Below, piece after piece: positions 17,200 to 25,774 of a DNA stretch of 64,000 bases. The DNA is taken from contig NZ_JAVTTP010000001.1 of assembly GCF_032248455.1 (NCBI RefSeq), positions 1 to 64,000 of the forward strand, written 5' to 3'. This stretch comes from Pricia mediterranea. GTDB lineage: Bacteria > Bacteroidota > Bacteroidia > Flavobacteriales > Flavobacteriaceae. Within the stretch, counting starts at the first letter, position 1; each line of letters opens with the position of its first letter. The notes under the pieces are model-generated. The model did not search any database. It was not told the DNA's origin and saw nothing but the letters and a program-made list of their open reading frames with translations. A program made the translations under genes and the position numbers.

Positions 17200-18222
17200 T
17201 TACTGCTCAGCAGCGTTGGTATCTTCATCCGTGTTGGGAAGCAGCACATCGGTAATGCCGTGAATAATACCATTGGCCGCCTGAATGTTCGCCAGCTGCG
17301 GAATAATATTAGAATTGGAAACTCCGGAGCCATCAGTAATATCGACCACATTTCCAGCCTTCGAAAATGTTAGGCTATCGCCCTGAAGGGTGGCGGGGGA
17401 CTCCAAGCCATCCGTAATATCGGAAAAAAGAATGTTGTTTTCCGTAATTACGTGATACTGCAAGACCGCGGTCAATTCATCCCCGGAAGGCAGCTCCCCC
17501 AAAGCGGTAAACGCTTCATTGATCGGTGCGAAAACCGTGAAGGGTGCTGGTGCCAAATTACTGGGGGTCTCTAAAATGGTTTCGAAATCAGGTTGACCGT
17601 CCGCATCTAGAGCATCCTCTAAACTTTCAAAGGCTGGGTCGGCTTCGAGAAAGGTGGCGACGGTAGGCAGGTCGATTACATCGTCTACCATATGCACTAC
17701 CCCATTAGAGGCCCCAATGTTCGTTCCATTTTGGATTATTTCGGCATCATCATTAAATTCAATATTGTCGTCGGCTTCATAAAAAATATTCAATTTAGCA
17801 TCCGGGTCATCGTTCAGCGTGGCATCGGCGAGGGTATAGGTGTACCCGGCACGACTGGCCAGGAAATCTACCGAAGAAAAGCGTCCTCTGATTACATGGT
17901 TGAGCAGTAGTTGTTTTAAAGCCTCGACGGGGACATCGTTCAATCCGGCATACCCGTTATCGGAAAGAAAATCGTCAAACGCTTCGTTGGTCGGGGCCAA
18001 TACCGTGAAGGGTCCATCACCTTGTAGGGTAGTGACCAATTCCGCTCGTTGTAAGGCCGCGGCCAAATTTTCCAATTGGGGTTCGCCCGTGGCCAATTCT
18101 ACAATATTCTCATCGGAATCGGGAATCGGGTCCACGTAGTTGTCATCATTGTTACAGGATACAAACCCCAGTGCCAGAAACGCCATAAGAATTAGTCCGT
18201 TTAAACTTAAATCCATTTTCAT
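17200..18222 (-). CDS. Fasciclin (FAS1) domain lipoprotein
   Basis: A 340-residue exported lipoprotein with two FAS1 domains, a fold used for adhesion and matrix contacts. The signal peptide ends in a lipobox (ALGFVSC), followed by an acidic linker NNDDNYVDP. Each repeat shows the FAS1 pattern: GPFTVLAPTNEAFDDFL near 80 with NGVVHMVDDVIDLP near 190, and APFTVFAPINEAFTAL near 235 with NGIIHGITDVLLP near the end. It is predicted to sit on the outer membrane, possibly facing outward since D/N-rich residues follow the cysteine. Single gene with its own terminator. ATG at 18222 gives the compact signal peptide. Confidence 0.88.
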   Translation of the reverse strand: MKMDLSLNGLILMAFLALGFVSCNNDDNYVDPIPDSDENIVELATGEPQLENLAAALQRAELVTTLQGDGPFTVLAPTNEAFDDFLSDNGYAGLNDVPVEALKQLLLNHVIRGRFSSVDFLASRAGYTYTLADATLNDDPDAKLNIFYEADDNIEFNDDAEIIQNGTNIGASNGVVHMVDDVIDLPTVATFLEADPAFESLEDALDADGQPDFETILETPSNLAPAPFTVFAPINEAFTALGELPSGDELTAVLQYHVITENNILFSDITDGLESPATLQGDSLTFSKAGNVVDITDGSGVSNSNIIPQLANIQAANGIIHGITDVLLPNTDEDTNAAEQ

Positions 18223-18626
18223 TGCTATAATTTTAATTTTGAATTTATGCAAAGGCTAAATCACTATCTCTAATCGCCTATGCTATTTTTCTCAAACATA
18301 TTTAAAGTGGGTAACACCCTTGAGTCTCATCGCTAAAAATCTTGACGGATATGCTGATGGCAAATCAGTACATCGTGGGGAGTCATATCTACCACAACAC
18401 GAGAACCCCTTCCTCAGTCTAACCGAACGGACCGACTGGGTCTTAAAACAGCTTCACTGTAGTGTCTTAAATATTTATTCATCAAAAAAATATTTACAAT
18501 AAACTGATTTTCAATTATCTATAAAACGAACCCCCTTTTTGGCACGTTGTTTGTTTTATTAAAGGCGAACGTAACTAATTGCGCTCGGAACCGGTTTGCC
18601 GGTAGGCAGGCACAAAACCTTGAATC
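18223..18626. other. Intergenic region between divergent exported-protein genes
   Basis: No gene is credited. A palindromic ACCGG-TTTG-CCGGT followed by TAGGCAGGCA (18590-18611) lies just before the start of the next gene and resembles a dispersed Bacteroidota mini-repeat. Otherwise A/T-rich, presumably two divergent promoters. Confidence 0.45.
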
Positions 18627-19940
18627 ATGAAAAACCTGATCCTCTTTTTATCCGTACTCTTTGTAGGTACCTCGGGTGCTTTCGCCAAAGCTTTGGATAC
18701 CCCTGAGAATTTGGAAAGCCGCGCCTATCGTTACGACGATTCTTTCATTTTTGTTGAAGATGGTATTACATTTTCGGTATATCCGGACGGGGAATTCGAT
18801 TTCTATATTGAAAATCAGGTGAGCGGTCGACGCCACGGCATTACGTTCAATTCAGGATACAACTACAATCCCTATGTCCAGTACGACGACTACGGAGCTG
18901 TTATTCAAGTGGAAAACGTTCCTGTTTTTTATGACCATTACGGCCGGGTGGTACAAATTGGGGATGTGGATATCGACTACCGCCGCAATCGCGTTCGTCG
19001 CGTAGGTGGAATGCACGTCTATTATAACCGTAGGGGATTCTACGATTACCATACCGGATACATCAACGTGTTCAACAGACATTACCTGTACCGACCCTTT
19101 CACGCCTTTTTCGCCAGACCGGCCGTGGAACTATGCCTGGTGTACAATCGCCCCTACAGAAGATATTATAGCCCGGTACGGTATACCTACTACAGTCCCT
19201 ATCACTATAACACCCGAAGGGCCTATGCGAAAATCGGACGCCCACACCGTTACAGCAAGGTGCGCAGTGAACGTTCGCGAATCTATAGGAACGATCGACG
19301 GGTAGCGGTGCGCGACAATGCAGTGCGCAGCAATCGAAGCGTGGCCAAACAAAACTCAAGCGCAAGAGGAGCCGGAAGTAACCGCTCGATTGCCAAACGT
19401 AACGATGCCATAAGAACGGACCGTGGCCGAAGTAACCAAAGCTACAACCGTACCCAACGGGCGACTGTGGACCGATCGGCGCCACAGGCGACCTCAAGAA
19501 ACAGAAGTGGTGTTTCGACCCGAAGCTCCTCATCGCGAAAAGCAATCAAGGCTCCTTCAAGTGGCAGAAGTAGTGTCGCAAAAAGAAGTTCCACCGTAAA
19601 AAGCCTTAGCAAAGCTCCAATTAGAAGTCGAAACAGGGCTACGGAAAGGAGTTCCGTTTCCAGACGTGCGAGCAAAGCGCCCTCGCGAAGTAAAAGCATG
19701 ATTTCTTCCAAAAGTACTTCCTCAAGGAGAAGTGTGGGCAAAGCACCATCTAGAAATAGAAGTAGCATTGCAAAAAGAAGCTCCGCTTCCAGGAGCGTAA
19801 GCAAAGCTCCGTCGAGGAGCAGAAGCAATGTGTCATCAAGAAGCACGTCTTCAAGCAGAAGTATAAGCAAAGCTCCGTCACGAAGCAGTAGAAATTCCAC
19901 GGCTCGAACTTCATCCAGCCGAAGTTCGAGAAAATATTGA
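18627..19940 (+). CDS. Secreted Arg/Ser-rich repeat protein
   Basis: A 437-residue protein with a signal peptide (LILFLSVLFVGTSGAFA). Residues 25-190 form a Tyr/Asp/Asn-rich domain with short V-x-D-x-Y blocks (IQVENVPVFYDHYGRVVQIG) that looks like a beta-structured surface domain. From about 210 the chain becomes strongly basic, and its last third is a regular repeat: six KAPS/KAPI units at DNA positions 19548, 19611, 19674, 19740, 19803 and 19869, spaced 63 or 66 bases (21-22 residues), each followed by arginine-serine dipeptides. No catalytic motif. It might bind nucleic acid, polyanionic glycan or LPS outside the cell; that is inference. A strong terminator follows. Confidence 0.8.
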   Translation: MKNLILFLSVLFVGTSGAFAKALDTPENLESRAYRYDDSFIFVEDGITFSVYPDGEFDFYIENQVSGRRHGITFNSGYNYNPYVQYDDYGAVIQVENVPVFYDHYGRVVQIGDVDIDYRRNRVRRVGGMHVYYNRRGFYDYHTGYINVFNRHYLYRPFHAFFARPAVELCLVYNRPYRRYYSPVRYTYYSPYHYNTRRAYAKIGRPHRYSKVRSERSRIYRNDRRVAVRDNAVRSNRSVAKQNSSARGAGSNRSIAKRNDAIRTDRGRSNQSYNRTQRATVDRSAPQATSRNRSGVSTRSSSSRKAIKAPSSGRSSVAKRSSTVKSLSKAPIRSRNRATERSSVSRRASKAPSRSKSMISSKSTSSRRSVGKAPSRNRSSIAKRSSASRSVSKAPSRSRSNVSSRSTSSSRSISKAPSRSSRNSTARTSSSRSSRKY

Positions 19941-20071
19941 GAGAATGGGGATACCGTTGATGCCGCTTTTTGAAGATTTATCAATCCTTTGTTTTAAATC
20001 TTACCGTCCTATGTCGGTTTAGGTTTTCAAACGGATAAGAGCTCATAGTTTTTAGGTTGGTTAGTTGTTTT

Positions 20072-20107
20072 CCCCCGAAGCGGATCCGTTCGCTTCGGGG
20101 GTTTTTT
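20072..20107 (+). terminator. Rho-independent terminator
   Basis: CCCCCGAAGCG (20072-20082) pairs perfectly with CGCTTCGGGGG (20091-20101), followed by six T residues. It ends the Arg/Ser-repeat gene and lies in front of the convergent molybdoenzyme gene. Confidence 0.92.
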
Positions 20108-20119
20108 CAATCCTAACGA

Positions 20120-22426
20120 TTATTGCGAAACTTTTTTCACCTTGACTACGATGGACTTGCTAATGGGCGTTTTGCTCTTGTCCGCAAAATGGTTATACGG
20201 CACCAGCACGTTGGTCTCGGGAAAATACGCCGCCAAATCTCCCTTGGGAATATTGTAGGGAACGACCTTAAAGTTCCGTGCCGTTCTAAGCGTATCGTCG
20301 TAATTGCTTTGGATGTTCACGACATCGAGTTTTTTTAGGTCGTGGGCATCCATATCCTTTTGGTTCATGAAGAGTACCCTTCTTTCGTTATAGACGCCGC
20401 GGTACCGGTCATCGAGTCCGTAAATGGTAGTATTGAACTGGTCGTGGGAACGGATGGTCATCAACACAAACTCATCATTCCCTAGGGTATGGCCGGGCAA
20501 GGCATTCGAGGTCAGCTGCGCCCTGCCGTTCGGCAACATGCTGAAATCCAGGTCGCGCACGTTGTTCGGCAGATAGTATCCGACACCTTTGGAGCGCTCA
20601 GCGGTCTTATTAAAGCCCTTGGCGACCTTGTCGATACTTTCACGGATCAAGGCATAGTCCTCTCCCATCGCCTTCCAAGGTACGGGATGCTTTCCTTCGA
20701 AATAGATATCCGCCAATTCGCCGATCAGTTCCGGCTCACTTTTAATGTTGTCGGACGCGGGTTTTAACAATCCCCGGGATTGTCGTACTCGTCCCATACT
20801 GTCCTCCATGGTCTGATAGCGCAGGTGACCGTTTTTCATATCCTTTTCCGAACGGCCGTAGGTGGGCAGCATCAAGGCGGACGCCCCCGTGACAAGATGG
20901 GTACGGTTCAGTTTGGTACTGATCTGTACCGTCAAATCGCAGTTCTGCAGCGCCACGGCCGTATATTCCGTATCGGAGGCGGCCATCAGAAAATTGCCCC
21001 CCAAGCAGACGAACACCTTGGCCTTGCCCTGGTGCATGGCCTTCATCGCTCCGACGGTGTCAACGCCCTCGTCGTCCGGCGGGGTGAAGCCCAAATGTTC
21101 TTCGATACGTTTGTTCATCGCCGCGTCTACAAAATGTTGGATGCCCACGCTACGGTCTCCCTGCACATTGCTATGGCCGCGAACGGGACAGGTACCGGCA
21201 CCTGGCTTGCCGAGGGCTCCTTTTAGCAGCAGCAGATTAATATATTCCCGAATGGTCTCCACCGCGTTTTTGTGCTGGGTAAGCCCCATGGCCCAGCAGA
21301 CTACGACTTTGGAGTTTTGGGCCAGCAACAAGGCCGTGTTCTCGATGTCTTTCGCATCGACCCCGCATTGATTTAAAAGTTCCTTTTCATCATAGGTGGC
21401 GATATCGGCCATCAATTGGTCGTATCCATCGACATACCTATCCAAAAAATCGTGGTCGAATACGTTTGCGTTGGCCTCGTCAAGCGCAGCCAACTTTTTG
21501 ATCAGAAGTTTGACCAGGGGAATGTCCTGATTGATTCGGACTTGAAGGTGGATATCCGCCATGGCCTCTCCCCCACCAATCCATCCCTTTATTTTTTGGG
21601 GATCTTTAAAATTGACGAGTCCCGTTTCTTCCAAAGGATTGATGCTGATGACCTTACCGCCGTTTTGCTTGCACTTTGCCAAGGCGGACAACATTCTGGG
21701 ATGGTTCGTACCGGGATTTTGTCCCGCTACGATAACCACCTCAGCTTCATAGAGGTCCTCCAGTTTGACCGACCCCTTGCCGATTCCCAAGGTTTCACCC
21801 AGGGCCACACCGCTGGATTCGTGGCACATGTTCGAACAGTCCGGCATGTTATTGGTACCGACGGCGCGGGCGAACATCCCGTAGAGATAGGCCGCCTCGT
21901 TACTCGAGCGTCCCGAGGTATAGAAAATAGCTTCGTCGGGCGAGTCCAGCTTATGCAGGTTTTCGCAAATCAGGGCGTAGGCGTCGGCCCAGGAAATCGG
22001 TTCGTAGTGAAGGCTTCCGGGTCGGAGCACCAAAGGCTCCGTCAGGCGTCCGAATTTGTTCAGCTGGTAGTCGGTAAGGCGGGAGAGATCTTCGACGGAA
22101 TTTTCGGCAAAAAACTCCGCCCCGATATGCTCGGTCGTTGCCTCGTCGGCAAGGGCCTTGGCGCCGTTTTCACAGTATTCGGCGATGGGAGAGGGATTTT
22201 CGGGATTGGGCCAGGCACAGCTGGGACAATCGAAGCCGCCTTCCTGGTTCATATCGAGCAGGGCCCGCATGGAACGGGCGACCCCCATTTCCCGGAAACC
22301 GTGTTTAAGGGTTTCGCGAACACCCAATATACCAGCGGCATTTTGCAGGGGTTCCTTAAGCTCAAAATTATCCGAAAATTCTTGGGACCCGTGCAGGGAA
22401 ACCTTCCTTTTAAAGTCGTTGTCCAT
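20120..22426 (-). CDS. YdeP-family molybdopterin oxidoreductase
   Basis: A 768-residue protein of the formate-dehydrogenase-like 'oxidoreductase alpha subunit' family (YdeP). An N-terminal FDCPSCAWP motif (Cys67, Cys70) replaces the full four-cysteine cluster of FdhF. The mid-protein blocks IFYTSGRSSNEAAYLYG, CHESSGVALGETLG and CWAMGLTQHKNAVETI fit the molybdopterin domains, and the C-terminal part has the cofactor-binding domain (MTIRSHDQFNTTIYGLDDRY). YdeP in E. coli is tied to acid resistance; the substrate is uncertain. No FdhD or cofactor gene lies beside it. ATG at 22426 removes 20 residues that do not look conserved. Confidence 0.88.
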   Translation of the reverse strand: MDNDFKRKVSLHGSQEFSDNFELKEPLQNAAGILGVRETLKHGFREMGVARSMRALLDMNQEGGFDCPSCAWPNPENPSPIAEYCENGAKALADEATTEHIGAEFFAENSVEDLSRLTDYQLNKFGRLTEPLVLRPGSLHYEPISWADAYALICENLHKLDSPDEAIFYTSGRSSNEAAYLYGMFARAVGTNNMPDCSNMCHESSGVALGETLGIGKGSVKLEDLYEAEVVIVAGQNPGTNHPRMLSALAKCKQNGGKVISINPLEETGLVNFKDPQKIKGWIGGGEAMADIHLQVRINQDIPLVKLLIKKLAALDEANANVFDHDFLDRYVDGYDQLMADIATYDEKELLNQCGVDAKDIENTALLLAQNSKVVVCWAMGLTQHKNAVETIREYINLLLLKGALGKPGAGTCPVRGHSNVQGDRSVGIQHFVDAAMNKRIEEHLGFTPPDDEGVDTVGAMKAMHQGKAKVFVCLGGNFLMAASDTEYTAVALQNCDLTVQISTKLNRTHLVTGASALMLPTYGRSEKDMKNGHLRYQTMEDSMGRVRQSRGLLKPASDNIKSEPELIGELADIYFEGKHPVPWKAMGEDYALIRESIDKVAKGFNKTAERSKGVGYYLPNNVRDLDFSMLPNGRAQLTSNALPGHTLGNDEFVLMTIRSHDQFNTTIYGLDDRYRGVYNERRVLFMNQKDMDAHDLKKLDVVNIQSNYDDTLRTARNFKVVPYNIPKGDLAAYFPETNVLVPYNHFADKSKTPISKSIVVKVKKVSQ

Positions 22427-22555
22427 GGTTGCATGCCTTAAATGCGATAAGCATCCCAAGTTAGCACTTGGTAGGATGAAATACAACTATTCAGTTTGAG
22501 GATGTTGGTATGTATTGGAATGAAGAAATCCGCTTTCCGGTCTTGCTCAATCCAA

Positions 22556-24010
22556 TCACTTGCCGATAAAGCGGGACAGCACCCCAATGACATCCTCCGA
22601 AATTCTGAACCTATAAAGAAGCCCCACGTACAGGGCACTGATCAGGCTACCTTTGATGGCGATGTTCAGAATAGGATGGAACGGAAAATCCAAAAGATAA
22701 AAAACCAGCCCAATTCCGATTAGCAGCGCGGAAATTTTTAATGTTTCGGAGGTAAAGGGTTGCATGCCAAATTTGGATTTGACATAGGCCAATTTAATGG
22801 TGTTATAGATGAAAAAGGCGGAAAAACTGGCGATAGCGGCACCATCGAGTCCGAATTCGGGAATTAGCCACAGGTTAAAAATGATTGTCATAGTGGCCAG
22901 CAGCACCCCAAAAATGAGGATAGCGCGGTAATAGTCGGAATTGTAGAGGATGGAATTATTGTTTCCCAAAAGCGCGTCATACATTTTGGCCAATCCCAAC
23001 CAAACGAAGATAACAAAGCCGTTTCGATACGCTTCGGGAAGCAGTTCGTAGAGGTCGTCGAGATTCACTAAAATAAGGATGAACAGCAGTCCCGATACGA
23101 TAAACAGGGTCAACGAACTGCGTTGGTACAAGTCTTTCAGCCCCTTCTTGTTTTTATTGTTCAAGAGTTCGGCCGTCAAGGGATAGGTAATCTGGTGCAT
23201 CGATCGCGAGGGCACGGCGATGACCATGGCGATAAATCCGGCCACGCTGTAATAGGCGACGTTCTCGATCTCGATGAATTGGTTGATCATCACCTTATCG
23301 ATTTCCAACAGTACTATCGCGGCGGAGCCTCCCAAGATAATCAAGGAGGAGTACACCAGAATATTCCGGATATTTTTCGGGAAATCAAAGTCCAATCGCG
23401 GTCTACGAATACTGAAGGCGTATCCGGCCATAATGAGCATGCGCAGAAAATAAATGCCTGCAGCAATGGGGATAAAGGCCGTTACGGATATAAAGTCGAA
23501 ATAAAGCAAGAACAACAGCAGGGTGACCCCGACCCTCGAAAAAACCTCTTTCATGAAATTACCGAAAACGGAGCGCATACTGACGCGGGCCCACGCATAA
23601 AATACCTCGAAATATGCCATGGCCGTCCCGATCCAGAAAATGGGCCAAATATAATCCTTGACGATCGGGTTTTCTTGGGATAAAAAGTTACCGATAGCCT
23701 CATGGCCCAAAAAGAAAAGCGCCGCAATGGGAACAACCAGGACCAAGGGAAGCAACAGCATCAGGGTCATAAAACCGTCCGTTGTTTTCGTATCTGAAAA
23801 GCTGCTGTAGAATTTTATTAGGGTATTTGGTACCCCAAAGGCCAAAATGGGCATAAGTACCATAGCCGCGGAGAGCACCACATTGACCAATCCGAAATAC
23901 GCCTCGGACATAAAATTGGTGTACAGGAACAGCACGTTGACCGCCCCCACCCCGAAGCCGAGGTAAGTGACGATGGTATTGTTCAGTGATTGTTTGAATA
24001 CGACACCCAT
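22556..24010 (-). CDS. Wzx-type polysaccharide flippase
   Basis: A 484-residue integral membrane protein with about twelve to fourteen helices evenly spaced along the chain, starting at FKQSLNNTIVTYLGFGVGAV, the usual opening of the MATE/Wzx lipid-linked-oligosaccharide flippases. No cytosolic domain. It should move lipid-linked glycan units across the inner membrane for capsule, O-antigen or exopolysaccharide assembly. It lies downstream of a glycosyltransferase gene in the same direction, 218 bases away with repeat-rich DNA between, so co-transcription is uncertain. Confidence 0.88.
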   Translation of the reverse strand: MGVVFKQSLNNTIVTYLGFGVGAVNVLFLYTNFMSEAYFGLVNVVLSAAMVLMPILAFGVPNTLIKFYSSFSDTKTTDGFMTLMLLLPLVLVVPIAALFFLGHEAIGNFLSQENPIVKDYIWPIFWIGTAMAYFEVFYAWARVSMRSVFGNFMKEVFSRVGVTLLLFLLYFDFISVTAFIPIAAGIYFLRMLIMAGYAFSIRRPRLDFDFPKNIRNILVYSSLIILGGSAAIVLLEIDKVMINQFIEIENVAYYSVAGFIAMVIAVPSRSMHQITYPLTAELLNNKNKKGLKDLYQRSSLTLFIVSGLLFILILVNLDDLYELLPEAYRNGFVIFVWLGLAKMYDALLGNNNSILYNSDYYRAILIFGVLLATMTIIFNLWLIPEFGLDGAAIASFSAFFIYNTIKLAYVKSKFGMQPFTSETLKISALLIGIGLVFYLLDFPFHPILNIAIKGSLISALYVGLLYRFRISEDVIGVLSRFIGK

Positions 24011-24228
24011 TTTTGTATAGTCGTTAGTTCTTAGTCGTTAGACGTTAGTTGTTGGTTGTTGGTTGTCGGTTGTCGGTTTGACCTTTGAACGGTTGTTAGT
24101 CTTTAATCGTTAGTTTGTGTTTGGTTGGCGGTTGGTGGCCTCCCTTTGTGCATTTCAAGTTTCATTTTTCACTTTTCATTTCCCCCTAATACATCGTCAG
24201 TTGCTGAGTTCTTACTTAATACTCAATA
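24011..24228. repeat. Simple-sequence intergenic region
   Basis: About 100 bases built from GTTAGT, GTTGGT and GTCGGTT words (24020-24130) followed near 24205-24245 by TACTCAATACT words. The latter also occur near 2880. No gene. Confidence 0.6.
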
Positions 24229-25551
24229 CTAAGTACTCAATACTATATTGGCCAGCTGTTCGGTCAAGGCCTTGCGGCTGTATTTTTCTATATTTTCTGA
24301 CTTTGATTCTAAATTTTCCTTTTTAAAAGCGGCATACCAATTTAGTATCGTTTTCTTTAGTTCAACGTGTCCCTGATGGTCGAAGACGGCCCCGGCCCCG
24401 GTCTCGTTCAAAATCTTTCCAGCTTCCCAATTTTTGGGTCCCAATGCCAAAATCGGCCGTTGGGCGGCCATGTACTCAAAAAGCTTTCCGGGAATGATGC
24501 CTTTGGTTTCCTCGGAGTCGATCTCCACCAAAAGCAGAACCTGTGACCGCTGTTGCCGTCGCTGGGCCTCGGCATGGGAACCATAACCGCGCATCTTAAT
24601 GTAAGGACCAAGTTCGAAGCGGTATAGGCTGTCCATCACGGCCTTGCTCACCACGCCCATAAATTCCAGTTGCAGGTCGGACCGGAAGACAGCGTCTTCG
24701 GAAGCAATTTGGGAAAGAACCTTCCAAAGGTTCTTGGGATTCCTGCCTGTCAACAGGGAGCCGATATGGGAGATGGTAAATTCTTTGTCCAAATCCGCCC
24801 CCCCTTCGTATTCGGAATCATGACCATTAGTGATAACGCTGATCGGTCGCTGTGTCATTTGTTGGAATTCCCGTCGGGTAGCCGGACTGGTCACGATTAT
24901 CCGATCGGCCTCGTTCAATACCGAACGTTCCATCTCCTTGTGCTTTTTTCGCGAGGATTTCGTCAGTTTCAATTTTTTATGATACCCGATTGAAGTCCAC
25001 GGATCCCGAAAATCCGCCAGCCAGCGTACTCCTTTTTCCGCTTTCAGGCGCTGCCCGATCAAATGGACGCTATGTGGCGGTCCGGTAGTAATGACGGTGT
25101 CAATGGTCGCCCGCCCAAGGCCGGAATTCGCACTTGTCCTGTCCGCATGCGCCCCATCCAACACCTCCGATAAGAATTTCACGGAAGGCTTTACCCAATA
25201 TTTTCGAGCGTCGGGGATAAAGAAGTTACCCCTGACCCACAGCATCGCTTTTTCTAAGGCGGACTGATTCTTCGTCTGAATGATGCCCGAACTGATACGC
25301 TTGGTTTTTTTTGAGGATAGCAGCTTGGCCAGGCCATAGGGCTCGAACAAAGGCCGGCGGTATAGGGTCAGGTCTTTGGGAATTTCCTGTTCGAGGGAAG
25401 CGTCCTCTATTGGATAATGAGGATTCTCGGGCACATAGACCACCGGCTCTACCCCGAAATCCCTCAAATACTTCACGAATTTCAACCATCGCTGCACCCC
25501 GGGTCCTCCCGCAGGTGGCCAGTAGTACGTGATGATGAGGACTTTTTTCAT
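24229..25551 (-). CDS. Glycosyltransferase (GT4-like)
   Basis: A 440-residue GT-B glycosyltransferase. The N-terminus has the YYWPPAGGPGVQRWLKF motif used by GT4-type enzymes to bind the acceptor; the C-terminal nucleotide-sugar domain includes DKEFTISHIGSLLTGRNPKN, near 265, and GIIPGKLFEYMAAQRPILAL near 375 with the characteristic glutamate. Soluble or peripheral. Probably adds a sugar in the same surface-glycan pathway served by the flippase downstream. The sugar cannot be inferred. Confidence 0.85.
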   Translation of the reverse strand: MKKVLIITYYWPPAGGPGVQRWLKFVKYLRDFGVEPVVYVPENPHYPIEDASLEQEIPKDLTLYRRPLFEPYGLAKLLSSKKTKRISSGIIQTKNQSALEKAMLWVRGNFFIPDARKYWVKPSVKFLSEVLDGAHADRTSANSGLGRATIDTVITTGPPHSVHLIGQRLKAEKGVRWLADFRDPWTSIGYHKKLKLTKSSRKKHKEMERSVLNEADRIIVTSPATRREFQQMTQRPISVITNGHDSEYEGGADLDKEFTISHIGSLLTGRNPKNLWKVLSQIASEDAVFRSDLQLEFMGVVSKAVMDSLYRFELGPYIKMRGYGSHAEAQRRQQRSQVLLLVEIDSEETKGIIPGKLFEYMAAQRPILALGPKNWEAGKILNETGAGAVFDHQGHVELKKTILNWYAAFKKENLESKSENIEKYSRKALTEQLANIVLST

Positions 25552-25774
25552 GATACCGGTTGGTTAATTGGGCACTGACGGCCGCCAGAACATTTTAGCT
25601 TTCAGGGTTTAAAGTCCAAGTGTGCCGAAGAGACATTTAAAGTTTAAAGCTGTCTTAAGGTTACCGAAACCACCTTGAACTTTAGCCAGCTGATTTAGCA
25701 GCGATCGAACTTTGAACCCTGCGTTGGGGGAAGCTCTTTTCATCATGGAAACCACAAGCGAGCAATCATTTGTA

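Noticed and set aside
18320-18502. 60-codon plus-strand frame between the fasciclin and Arg/Ser genes
   Set aside because: No family, promoter or terminator of its own; lies in an A/T-rich intergenic region.
19072-19984. Long minus-strand frames opposite the Arg/Ser repeat protein
   Set aside because: They arise because the repetitive AGA/AGC-type codons read as leucine- and serine-rich chains in reverse. No domain, no promoter, and the plus frame has a signal peptide and terminator.
21416-22441. A 341-codon open frame on the plus strand opposite the YdeP gene
   Set aside because: It is fully antisense to a strongly supported molybdoenzyme; its product has no recognisable domain and is a codon-bias shadow of a G/C-rich gene.
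24117-24326. 69-codon plus-strand frame across the simple repeats
   Set aside because: Encodes low-complexity hydrophobic sequence from repeat DNA and runs into the glycosyltransferase gene on the other strand.
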